Source of the DNA: Pelargonium cotyledonis
Taxonomy: Eukaryota > Streptophyta > Magnoliopsida > Geraniales > Geraniaceae
DNA: 22,311 nucleotides
Direction of reading: 5' to 3'
Assembly: GCA_036897625.1 (NCBI GenBank)
Contig: JAYMTA010001024.1
Location: 1 to 22,311, forward strand
Part shown: positions 1 through 10,600 of the stretch, in pieces
Position numbering within the stretch: position 1 is the stretch's first letter
How the letters are laid out: every line of letters begins with the position of its first letter
Notes under the pieces: generated by a model
Database searches by the model: none
What the model saw: the letters and a program-made list of their open reading frames with translations, nothing else
What the model was told of the DNA's origin: nothing
Made by a program: the position numbers and the translations under genes

Positions 1-41
1 TGCTGGAGCAAAACCCTCTGTCTGTTCAAAGCTTTCTCCAT
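1..41 (-). CDS. KAT2: 3-ketoacyl-CoA thiolase, peroxisomal (N-terminus only)
   Basis: This is the beginning of a gene that runs leftwards out of the window. On the minus strand the ATG lies at 41-39 and the visible peptide is MEKALNRQRVLLQ, followed by CA, the first two bases of a His or Gln codon. Plant peroxisomal thiolases (KAT2/PED1) begin almost identically and carry a cleavable PTS2 import signal of the form R-Q-x5-H-L; here R7-Q8 starts it and the truncated CA fits the expected His. The enzyme performs the last, thiolytic step of fatty-acid beta-oxidation in the peroxisome and also serves jasmonate and auxin-precursor metabolism. The start context is good (G at -3 and +4). The catalytic cysteines and histidine lie outside the window. 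The assignment rests on 13 residues, so KAT1/KAT5-type paralogues cannot be excluded, but the peptide match and PTS2 make a chance match unlikely. Confidence 0.8.
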   Translation of the reverse strand, partial: MEKALNRQRVLLQ

Positions 42-135
42 CTCTCACTCTGAAATTCCAATCTCTCTGTTTTTTGGGTCTCTCTAAAACTTTCTAGTAT
101 TGTAACTGAAGATGGAAATGCAATTACATATAACT
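42..135 (-). promoter_or_regulatory. Probable 5' UTR and core promoter of the thiolase gene
   Basis: Immediately upstream of the thiolase ATG, the minus strand is purine-rich with GAGAG runs (42-100), as is common in plant leaders. A TATA-like TTATATG lies on the minus strand at about 127-133, roughly 85-90 bases before the ATG, which would allow a leader of about 55-60 bases. A leader intron cannot be ruled out. This is placement by inference; no start site is visible directly. Confidence 0.35.
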
Positions 136-1300
136 AGTAGGAAATTGATTGTGTGAACCTGAAAAAGTCAATAGAAATTTGGGGAAGTGCCTAAATTTCC
201 AGTAATGGGAGACCTCAGAAAAGAGCTAGACTGTGACCCACCAGCACTATCACTACAACAACCACATTTTGGATCAGACAGCGTTGTGGGCATCAAAAGT
301 TTCGTGCCTTGTTTTCTTCGAAAATTCACTAATCATGTGTTCCTCGAGGCTGGACGGTTTGAACCGGTCGCTATCATTCATTCACACACAAAAATATCGT
401 TTTTCTTTCCTTAGCCAATCAAAATGGGTCAATTGGGTCTCAAAGCTCGCAGTCTTATCGGATACGAACAATTAAGTAATTGTCATATAAACATGTGAAT
501 CTTTTTGCGTCATATTGTGTTGGAAATTGAGAATAGTGTTAAAATTTTAGTACTATGTTAAATGTCGTGATTTTAATTTGATAGATTGATTGACGGGTTG
601 AATGACATTAGTATGACATGTTTTATGAACGGATTAACACGATGTGATATATTTACGACTCAAATTGTTTACAAAAATCATAAACTAAAATTTATTGTCA
701 CGTCCCCAACTCCAAGACAAGGTTTCCTTATCATTACGTCACCTTCAAGACTTTTTTTCTTGTCGGGTCATCGTCAAACATATTCATTTTATTATGATAG
801 AAGGACGACACTTGAAATGGTAATCGCTTATATAGATTCTTGCCTACCCCAAGATGCTTGAAAAGGGCGTGCGGTAACTCACAAACTCACATGGCGAACA
901 CAAACGACTTGTTTAGGAGGCGAAATCTCAAGCACCCAGGTGGACTTCGTTTCACCAACAATCAATCACACGACTATACGCGACACAATTAGTTTATAAG
1001 TATAAATACCACATTTTTGATAAAATGAAAGGATCTCATTCTATATATGTAAATCGATTATATTTTACTGATAAAATGTGTGCGGTTGCTCTATTCCATG
1101 TGCAATTTTTAAGGAATATCAAATGAGTCCAACCATTTATACGATTAGACTAGTTAAATTTTTGGGTCGGGTTTTACACGTACCAATTAGCCATGAAAAT
1201 AGTGTTTCCAAGCGATTTGAAGCACGACTCCGACAAGGCCGAGATGGAGCAGACAACGGTAAATTATAGCCTCCGACGATATGAAATGACCAAACTACCC
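136..1300. promoter_or_regulatory. Divergent intergenic region between thiolase and sterol glucosyltransferase
   Basis: About 1.2 kb of AT-rich DNA separates the two head-to-head genes and must carry the upstream elements of both. Open frames inside it (for example 187-475, 586-861 and 1078-1269) show no recognisable protein, overlap one another and have no exon signals, so I treat them as noise. The stretch around 583-680 is rich in words such as CGGGTTGA, GACATG and ACACGA that recur in dispersed plant repeats, and a TGTCACGTCCC-like word near 697 recalls LTR ends, but neither can be delimited. No RNA gene is seen. Confidence 0.5.
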
Positions 1301-1310
1301 CTATAAAAGA
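1301..1310 (+). promoter_or_regulatory. TATA box of the sterol glucosyltransferase gene
   Basis: CTATAAAAGA is a near-ideal plant TATA box. With the usual 25-35 base spacing it puts transcription start at about 1330-1345. From there the first ATG encountered is 1612, the start chosen for the coding sequence, which supports both calls. Confidence 0.65.
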
Positions 1311-1333
1311 TACGGACAGTTGTAGATTTTGTA

Positions 1334-1339
1334 CACGTG
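1334..1339. promoter_or_regulatory. G-box (CACGTG) at the predicted transcription start
   Basis: The palindrome CACGTG sits in an ACACGTGTC context 24-30 bases after the TATA box. G-boxes of this type (an ABRE-like ACGTGTC is included) bind bZIP and bHLH factors, suggesting light, circadian or abscisic-acid input. Its position at the start site rather than upstream is unusual and may make it non-functional. Confidence 0.35.
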
Positions 1340-1611
1340 TCTCATTTTAGCACCACCTCGCGACCCTATACCCACTCCATCGTACGTGGCTTTTCTCTCT
1401 CTCTCTCTCTCTATTGGTCTATCATCCCGGAAAAGAAAAAGATTCTCAGATTCTTGGCTCTCGAACTTTCTCGGCATCCAAACACGCCAACAAGCAAGCA
1501 ATCTTTGTCTCTTTTTCTCTACTTTCTCGATTTTCTCTCTGGAAGCTCTTCTAGATCTGGATCAGGGACTACAGTGTGAGAGCGAGCTTGCCGGGATCGG
1601 TGTCTGCGCCG
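1335..1611 (+). other. 5' UTR of the sterol glucosyltransferase, with CT microsatellite
   Basis: The predicted leader is about 275 bases, has no ATG before 1612, and is pyrimidine-rich. A pure CT run of about nine units lies at 1394-1412, followed by further TTTCTCT tracts around 1505-1545. Such Y-patch and CT leaders are typical of plant housekeeping genes. The exact 5' end is inferred from the TATA box only. Confidence 0.55.
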
Positions 1612-4600
1612 ATGGCGGAATCGCCGAAACATCGAGGCGGTTCTTCTTCCAGTTCCGGTGAGTTTGTGGTCAATTTGGAGAATGATGTTGTTGGTGGAAT
1701 CGGTGGTGATAACAGAGAATTGAGTAGTGGAGAGGCCTGTGGTGGTGGTCCGGTGGATTCGTATACTCGGCTTAGCACATCCTCTTCTTCTGGTTCTGTG
1801 GAAATATCAGTTGGCAGAGAAGAGTTGAGTGATAGTGAAGAATTGAGTGGCAGAGAAGGCAGTGCAGGCGCTCCGGTGACCAACGGAAGCAGCGTTTCCT
1901 TAGGTTTGTGTTATTTTTCCACTTCGTTTTTGGCTTCGATTAGCTTTATATTTGGTACATGCAAACGCAGGAAGAGCAGGTGAATTCGCATTCCGTTTTT
2001 TTCTGGCATGCTTATTTTTGTGTAATTTCATTAGCCTTACATTTGGTTGCTTAGAGAAAACGCAACAATAGCAAGTTGCATTCCAAGTTTTCGTTTCTTG
2101 ATTGCAAAATTGAGTAATTAAAATGTGTAGATAGATTTAGACGATAGTATTATTTAGTGGTACCTGAACTTTTACATGACAAATGAAATTGATAGCTGTG
2201 GTATTTTTTGTTACTTTGAATAGACTGTGTGTAGTATTATTCATGAAGATCCTTGACCCTAGCTGTTTTGTGTAGCAATCAAATTCTGTGCGATGCTTAT
2301 TTTAGTGAAACTGTATTAGTAAGCAGTGAATTCTGGTTTGTTAGTGTTTCTTCAGTGTTGTGAGAGAAATGCTGTCGAAAGTGAACCTGATGACTGTCAA
2401 AACAATAGTCGAAGCGGTCCAACATTCGTGGTCTGGTACTTGAATTAGTTGTCTTTTCTTTAGAATGAACAAAATTAAGGTGTTGCCAGGTATTTATAAA
2501 GTAAGTGGTTATAGTTGATACTTAAATTATAAATGTGGAAGAATTACTAGCTTTAGCATCCTCAATAAAGCAAATTAGTTTTAGGCTTTTTCTAGGGCGT
2601 CATCATTGTGGCAGTTGATAACTTTGGCATATTGTTGATGACCTGGATTAAGTGGCCGAATATATTGATGCTACCAATGGAAGGCATTTGTGGAACTATC
2701 TGCTATCTCCGGAATAGAAATTGTGAATTAAGGTAGAAGTGGGACTAGTGTAATTTTTGGCAAAGTTTGTGAAATACGGTAGACGGAATTCATATTTTCT
2801 ATCTGTCGCCTTCCTGAATTTATACTTAAGAACAGTAGATGAGAAAGGCTCTGCAGTGGGCTTCACCTGAACAGCGTGAAGATTGAGCTAGTGCGGTCCT
2901 CCTTTGTTTCAGTTTCATAGAAGTATCGGTTTGAGTCACATGAATTAGGATACATTAAGTAGTTTTTGAGTGCTCACATCACTTTCCAAGGTGCTTATTT
3001 TACCCGATTGGCTTGTGGTGATCCTTATCATGGTTTTTTCAGTTTGGAACTTTTGGCAATGCGGTGTTCCTTCTAGAGTTGTCACTATATATCATTTTTC
3101 TTAGGGCTAGAAGTTGTAAGGCTAATGGAATCAGTTGATCACTAGATCACTATTTGTATGGCTTTGAGAAGACTATTTGGATAGAGGCAGAGGTGATAGG
3201 AGCTTGCGCCCATAGATTATTTATTGACAGTTGGCATTATACATGGCTGACTTGTACTTTCTATAAGAGATGCCTGAGGTATCTAGGTTTGCTGGAAATC
3301 AGTCAATCGTTCTCATGGTGGGAAGTTGACTCTTCTTTCACGAGCCTTCTCCAATTTGGCCACTTGTCTCCTTTCCTGTTCTTTTTCCACTTTTGCTATC
3401 ATGATGTATGGTGAAGCTTTAGATGGATTTTATGCATTTACTACTTTCCACATTTGAATCATATCATACACTAAGAGAAGTCTTGTTGAGGCAACATCTA
3501 CTCATCGGAAGGGTGTCTACAGCAACCTGAAAGGCAAAATTTGCAAATTGGTGTTGTTGGAAAGAAGTCCACCTTCAGAATTGCCAAGGAAGTCAACACT
3601 ATTTGATAATGAAGATTTCTGATGCATCTTTCATCCTTGTTGAAGATGGTTTTACATGCATGATTTTACTGATATCTTTCTTCAGGGCTTGTGGGCAGGA
3701 GTGTATCAAAAGTGAACAGCATGCCACGGGAGATTTCAAATGCTGATAAACTGGAATCATCTTCAAGCCATCCTAAAATGGAAAGATCAAAAACAGAGAA
3801 GCATAGACGTCATAATGTATTTCCTGGAGACACAGCACAAATTTTTGATGATAAAATTCCCGTCCTGCAGAAGGTATGAATAACATTTTGTGTGTGTGTG
3901 TGTGTGTGTGTGTAGATTTGTTGGTCTTACTCTTTGTATATGATGAAAATCATTCATCAAAATAGTTATTGATATATATGTAAGCATGTATGTTTGGAAA
4001 TGTATAAGCATATATTATGTTGCAAATAATTTATACATCCTCTGTCCCAAAATAAGTGCCCACTTTCTCTATAAAAAATTCTCAAAGTGAGTGCCCACTT
4101 TACTTTTTTGGTTAGATAGTTACGAATGAATTACCAACAATATCCTTGAGATAATTGAGTTAGAAGCCATCGAGTTTTTTTAGAACAATATCACATGGGG
4201 TATAAAGGGGGAAGTCCAACTCCAATGAACTTATCTTTAATTTTTTACAAAAATGAGAATGTAGATACTTATTTTGGGATGTAGGAAGTATAATATTTGA
4301 AACATAGTTCCTTTTGAGATTACTTTAACTTCTGTTTTGTGGTTTGGATCACTGCGTGGTTAGTGTGTGGGAAAATCTAAAATGTGAAACCATGATGGGT
4401 TCCATGGTATCGCGGTTGCCCATAGTTTTCGCTTCCATGTTCTTTTGATTGGTGGTTTTTAGTGTAATATTTCAATTGAACTTTTAAAACCCTGCAGCTT
4501 AAATTGTTGAAGAGAATGGCTACCTTGAAAAATGATGGAACTGTAGAATTTGAAGTTCCAGGAGATGTTGAGCCCCAGGTTCTTGGTGTTCAATCCGGAG

Positions 4601-7600
4601 ATGTTGCTAGTGAGGTTGCTGATGATGAACCACTTGATTGTACAGACTTTCACTACATACCACCTATGCAGATAGTAATGCTTATTGTCGGAACTCGAGG
4701 GGATGTCCAGCCATTTATTGCAATTGGAAAACGTTTGCAGGTTCCTCATTGCACAAGCTTTTGTCCTTATTTTTGTTCTGGAACAAGCTTTTTTCATATA
4801 TGTCAGTTATTTAAATATTTGGCAGTGATTGTGATGTTCATTTATGTATTTTGAAATATAAATTTCAATTTAAAGGTGAAAGGCATAGTTATGCTTTGAA
4901 AGGTCTGAAAAGCATAATTTAATGGTGTTGTGAGAATAAGTTGTCAAGAAGAGGTTGTTTGAACATTGAAAACTTTTATTGCATTTGATGAAGCATAGCA
5001 TGCTAGTAGAGCTTGATAGAACTGATGAGTCATAGTAAGACTAAAAAAACTCTTTATGTTATGACTTGGGATAGAGAGCTGCTTTAAGTTTTACTTCCAG
5101 AAATTGAGAAATCTTTTATGTAAGAAAATTTTGCAATAGTACAAATAATCATTAGAGATTTGGAGGCGTATAGATTTTGGACTGCATGTATGTTGAGACC
5201 AGATTTTGATTTAAACTGCTGGCTAATGTAAACTAGAGTCGTGGACTATTTTTTTCCTGCCATTGGACTATGGTACCTAAAATTCAGTAGACCAGTGAGA
5301 CGGTGACAATTGGGAGAAATATGTATAGGGGAGAGAGTTTGTTTTCAAGTAGATTTGCATTAGATTTATTGCATGTATGAACAAAAATTGTATTTTATAT
5401 TTTCATTTACTATTGATTGAAATTTGAATTTGCTTACAACAGTATTTGCGTGCAGGACTATGGTCATCGTGTTAGACTGGCTACTCATTCAAATTTCAAA
5501 GAGTTTGTATTGACTGCTGGATTGGAGTTTTTTCCTTTAGGCGGAGATCCAAAAATTCTTGCTGGTTGTACGTCTAAAATTCTAACTCTGCAATTGGTTT
5601 TAGAATTGTGTGGGTGATTTCATATGGATTTCATAATTAGTCTATGTGAAAAGTAACATATGATCTGAAAATGAAAGGCATTTGATATTGGTTTAGTTAG
5701 TAAGCTTACGCTTTGAAAATGAAAGGAATTTGATGTCTGAAGTGATTTTCAAGAGTAGGGAATATTAGTATAGTTGCCTACTTATGTTTACCTGAAGTTG
5801 ATTATGGATTTCCATCACCAGCTTTTCAGTGATCTGTTTGCTTTTATTCAAAGCAGATATGGTTAAGAATAAAGGCTTCTTACCATCAGGCCCTTCTGAG
5901 ATACCTATTCAACGGAACCAAATGAAGGAAATCATATACTCCTTACTTCCAGCTTGCAAAGACGCTGATCTAGATTCTGGTGTTCCCTTTAAAGCAGACG
6001 CAATCATTGCCAATCCCCCCGCATATGGTTAGATTTTTCAATTTCAAACATATTTTACTGTTAATTGTTCTGTCTTTATGATTATTTGTTAAAAGTGATG
6101 TGTTCCTGAGCTTTCTTAACAATGAAGTGTGCTGGTTTTGGACTTTGGTCATGGATTTTATTTATTTATTTTATGAAACGCTTTTATTGTGATAAACTAA
6201 CTCTGAGAAAGAAAGAATGATTATACCTGTATGGTAAATTAAAGTTCTATGGAAAAGTAATTGTACGTTTGAGCTACCGAGAAGCATTGCTTGCCTTTTG
6301 AATAAACAAATAAACACTTGGTAAACTGATGGATAGAAAATCTATTTTTAATTTTTTTTCCTTATTCCTTACCATGTGACTTGTTTCAACTATTTGTTAG
6401 AGAAATAGCTTGCATAGATGCCATTAAATCTTATGAGTGACGGACCTGAACAGTACCTGAGTATATTTCTTAGAACTGCATATTCCCACTTTTTGGTTTT
6501 CATTGCCTATAATACTTTATATGCAGAGCTAAATTATTTATCCAGTTCAGTGAAGAAATTTTTCTGTTGAAATAACAACTCTTGTATATTTTCTCAGTAT
6601 CTCCATACTTCCATCATGCCATCATTCCGTGCCAAGAGAGGAGGGTAATTTGTTTTGTAAAACGATTATCTGAAATCTTTCTCGTTTGGGCTGTATACTA
6701 CTTTATTTCTTTCATCAATATGACCTTATGTTTTGTTAGGCGTTTGTTTGCTTATATCCTTTGACATGAATGTGTTTTTGTGACTTTGTGCTGTGATAGT
6801 GAAAATCCTTCTAGTTTTTTACTGGGCTAACTTGCATTATCCTTAGATTTAACAACAATTTTTTGTATGTCCTTATTTTATTCTATGACTAATCTATAAT
6901 AATGGTTCTTTAGGGCACGTTCATGTGGCGGAGGCACTAAAAGTACCAGTTCATATATTTTTCACAATGCCATGGACGTAAGTCTTGTTTGGGTAATGGA
7001 ACTATACTGTGTTTTTTAAAGCTTTATATTATATGATTTAGTGGTGAACTCTAAACTGTACTGTGCCACTTTGTTTATCTTTCATCACCAGGCCAACCAG
7101 TGAGTTTCCGCATCCTTTGTCTCGTGTCAAACAGCAAGCTGGATATAGAGTGAGTCTTTCAAAGTTCTTTTTCTATAGTGTTGTCTTTCCCCTCTTTTGA
7201 CTTAGCAGCTATAGTTATTAACATCAGGCTCCATACTATTTCTGCAGCTATCATATCAAATTGTGGACTCAATGATTTGGCTTGGAATACGTGACATGAT
7301 AAATGATCTTAGAAAGAAAAAGCTGAAGCTACGACCTGTAACATATTTAAGCGGTTCTCAAGGCTCTGATTCTGATGTGCCACATGGATACATATGGAGT
7401 CCTCACCTTGTTCCTAAGCCAAAAGGTTGTCACTTTAGATTCTGATATTACTTCTGTAAGGAATGTTAGACTTCTTTTTTTATAGACATCTATAAATCAC
7501 TTCTTTTATATACTGAGGTAGCATTTGGATTACAATATTTGTTCAGGAATGGGAATCAAGAATGGGAATGTATATAGGAGATTCCCATTCCAAAGTCATT

Positions 7601-10600
7601 CTCATCAACAAATAGTCTTAATACGAACATGATGAATTGGAATCTCATTCTTGATTCCCATTCCTGAACAAAAATTTGATCCAAACTGTACCTAAAACCA
7701 TTTGTTGAATATATTATGGAGCTGTGTGTGTTTGTCACTGCCTTGTTCGTTTGTAAACATAAAGTTTAGCAGCAATTCTACAATTAAGTACCATGAAAAG
7801 TAATCTTCCCTAAGTTGGCTACAAAAAGGTCAAGTGCAATTCACATTTCGTGCTCAACTTAAGGTTTTCTTATCACAGCTTTATGTTGAAGATTTCTAAT
7901 TGAGGTTTGGGAAGAATTTGTCTGAAATAGATAAAATGGTCATGTTCTCAATTTCTCAAGTAAGAAAGTAAGAGCTTTATGTTTCGGCCAAACATGAAAC
8001 TATGAGTTAATTGTGCTGATATTGAAACTTGAATGGCCAAACTGGAATCAGGATCAAGACTCAAATCAGTAAAATATTGACATGCTTTTAGTTTTATTCA
8101 AGCATGTAGGTCCTTGTTTCTCCCATTTGCATATAGCATTTGTATTAATTGGAAACTGCGATTCTTGCTAGAATCAGCTAGCATGACTATTGAGCGAAGG
8201 ATCCAATTTTGATTTACCAATGTTGCTTGCTTTTGCAGATTGGGGACCAAAGGTTGATGTGGTAGGGTTTTGCTTCCTTGATCTTGCATCAAATTATGAA
8301 CCTCCTGAAGCACTAGTAAAATGGTTAAAAGCTGGTACACAGCCTATTTACGTCGGATTTGGTAGCCTTGTGAGTTTGTTATCTCATGTCTTCCGTTCTA
8401 ATTTAAGAAAACAGAGAACTGAGATCTCTATTTGCTGAAGCTCGTAGGATTTTACTCTTGGTGCTTATGACCAAATTGTCAAATATTTCTCTAAGAAAAT
8501 GTTTCTTATTGAATTATTCACTTTTTCTTCTCAGCCTGTACAAGAGCCAGCAAAAATGACCCAAACAATTGTTGATGCGCTGAAAACAACAGGACAGAGG
8601 GGAATTATTAACAAGGGATGGGGTGGTCTTGGTGACTGTAAGTTTTTAGTCTCCACGTTAGTCATTTAGATGTTTCTTCTGTTATTTTGAGTTTGCTGAT
8701 ATTTATGAGTGTATTTTGTTTCTACCCAGTGGCGGAACCAAATGACTCCATATACTTGCTGGATAATTGCCCTCATGACTGGCTGTTCTTACAATGCAAG
8801 GCTGTGGTGAGTTATTTATAGATAAGCCTGAGCGACATTGGCCATAATTATGACAACTGTAGGTGTGTCTTGTCTGGCTGGTAGCTCATCCTGTTGCTAG
8901 ATGGCATAGGACTAGGAGTGTCAAACCAAGAGTATCATCTAGAATCATGCTTAGTTAGCGGAGTCGAGAACTTTGTTTTTCCTTCTGCATAAGGGCTTGT
9001 TTTGGAATGGTTTAACAAATGAGGCTTGATCCAGACAGGTGCGCTATCCAAGGCTTCTTAAAGCCATGATTTCATTATGTCTGGTTTCTTAACTCTACCC
9101 TAAACCAATGAACCTCATGTTGACACATGGGAACATGTCATTAAGCATGCAATTACGGTCACACTCCTAGGTGGGTCCTATAAATATCTTACTGCCACTT
9201 TGACCTCAATGTTCGACACTCTCCCTTTACTTGATCTCAATCTGACTCAGACAGGCGTACTATCCACAAGGCTTCTAAAAGCCATGATTAATTTCATTAT
9301 GTCTGGTGAACTTACGTAATTTTGTCCTGAATAGCATAATGCAATCAAAATGAGTGTGATATGTAACTCAACCCAAAAAACAATGAACCCCGTGTTAACA
9401 CATGAGAACATGTCATTAAGCATGCAATTATAGTCACGCGCCTAGGCGGATTAATGTTCCACACTCTCCTTTTGCTTGATGTTATGCTATGATGCATGGA
9501 TACTCTCATCTTCTCAATTTCTTTGTATCCAATACATATACAACACTCGGACACTCATAATATACTCATCGGACACTTGATTTTACATTTCTCTAATAAA
9601 AATTATGATTCGTTAGGTGGACACGTCGAACACCTTACTTATCCCCCATATTTTTTTTTCTAGAAATGAATTGATTGAATTGTCTATCACTTATTATTAT
9701 TGAACGTGATCTTAGCGTTTGTGTTTATAATTTTATATAAGTTGTGAGTCGCCGTATCGTAATGTGTCCCGTATCTCGTACCCGTGTCTATGCAACATAC
9801 ATGTTATGTTATGGGTTTCTTTTGATCTAATAAGAACATTATAATGTCATGTGTATGCTTTCAGGTGCATCATGGAGGTGCTGGAACAACAGCTGCTGGT
9901 CTTAAAGCTGCGGTAATGACTTGATAGCTAATTGCATCTTGGGAACTTAAGTTTCATTTGATTTGCTCAATGGATCTATCTTCTTAAAAGCTTTTGAAAA
10001 GCTTTTTAATTAATTTATTTATCTTATACAGTGCCCAACTACCATTGTACCTTTCTTCGGGGACCAACTTTTCTGGGGAGAGCAAGTACATGCCAGAGGC
10101 GTAGGTCCAGCACCCATACCCGTTGATGATTTCACCCTACCCAAGTTGGTGGCAGCGATGAATTTCATGTTAGATCCCAAGGTAATTATATATTTCCTGA
10201 TTAGCTGAGTTCTTAGCTCAACTCTGTATCTTCCGAAACTGCAAAAGGTAACCTACACCTTTTAGAAGTGTTATTATCATTATTTTGGCCTGAAATGAAG
10301 GCCCAACTGGTCAGGCTACATCATTCTTTTTTAGAATTGTAAGCACGCGATAAGAGAACAAAAAATCTAAGCCTCGAGTTTTTTGGTTTAGGCTAAAGCT
10401 AAACTAAACCAATGACAATATGACACCTCATTGAGTATCAACCATACTCATTCTAAGGTTGAAACCCACATGTTGGATCCGGTTTATGCTAATGAAGTAA
10501 GTGTTCGTAATGTGATTAGTGTCTCATAGTAAGTCAAATTAATTTTGGTTTAGAATTCAGAAACCCTTGTTATCAATTACTCCCTCTATCCCGAAATGAG

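Noticed and set aside
697..715. LTR-like TGTCACGTCCC word, and a GTTGATGTGGGACTTG word near 20700
   Set aside because: Single short words without a second LTR, primer-binding site or target duplication; insufficient to call a retrotransposon.
187..861. Open frames upstream of the sterol glucosyltransferase (187-475 and 586-861)
   Set aside because: They overlap in different frames, have no recognisable domain or splice signals, and lie in the divergent promoter region.
1301..1883. Minus-strand frames at 1301-1501 and 1569-1883
   Set aside because: They are antisense shadows of the CT-rich leader and Ser/Gly-rich exon 1 of the sterol glucosyltransferase.
3154..3414. 86-aa open frame in intron 1
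   Set aside because: No recognisable protein, and the exon 1/exon 2 join gives a continuous frame without it; it is intronic noise.
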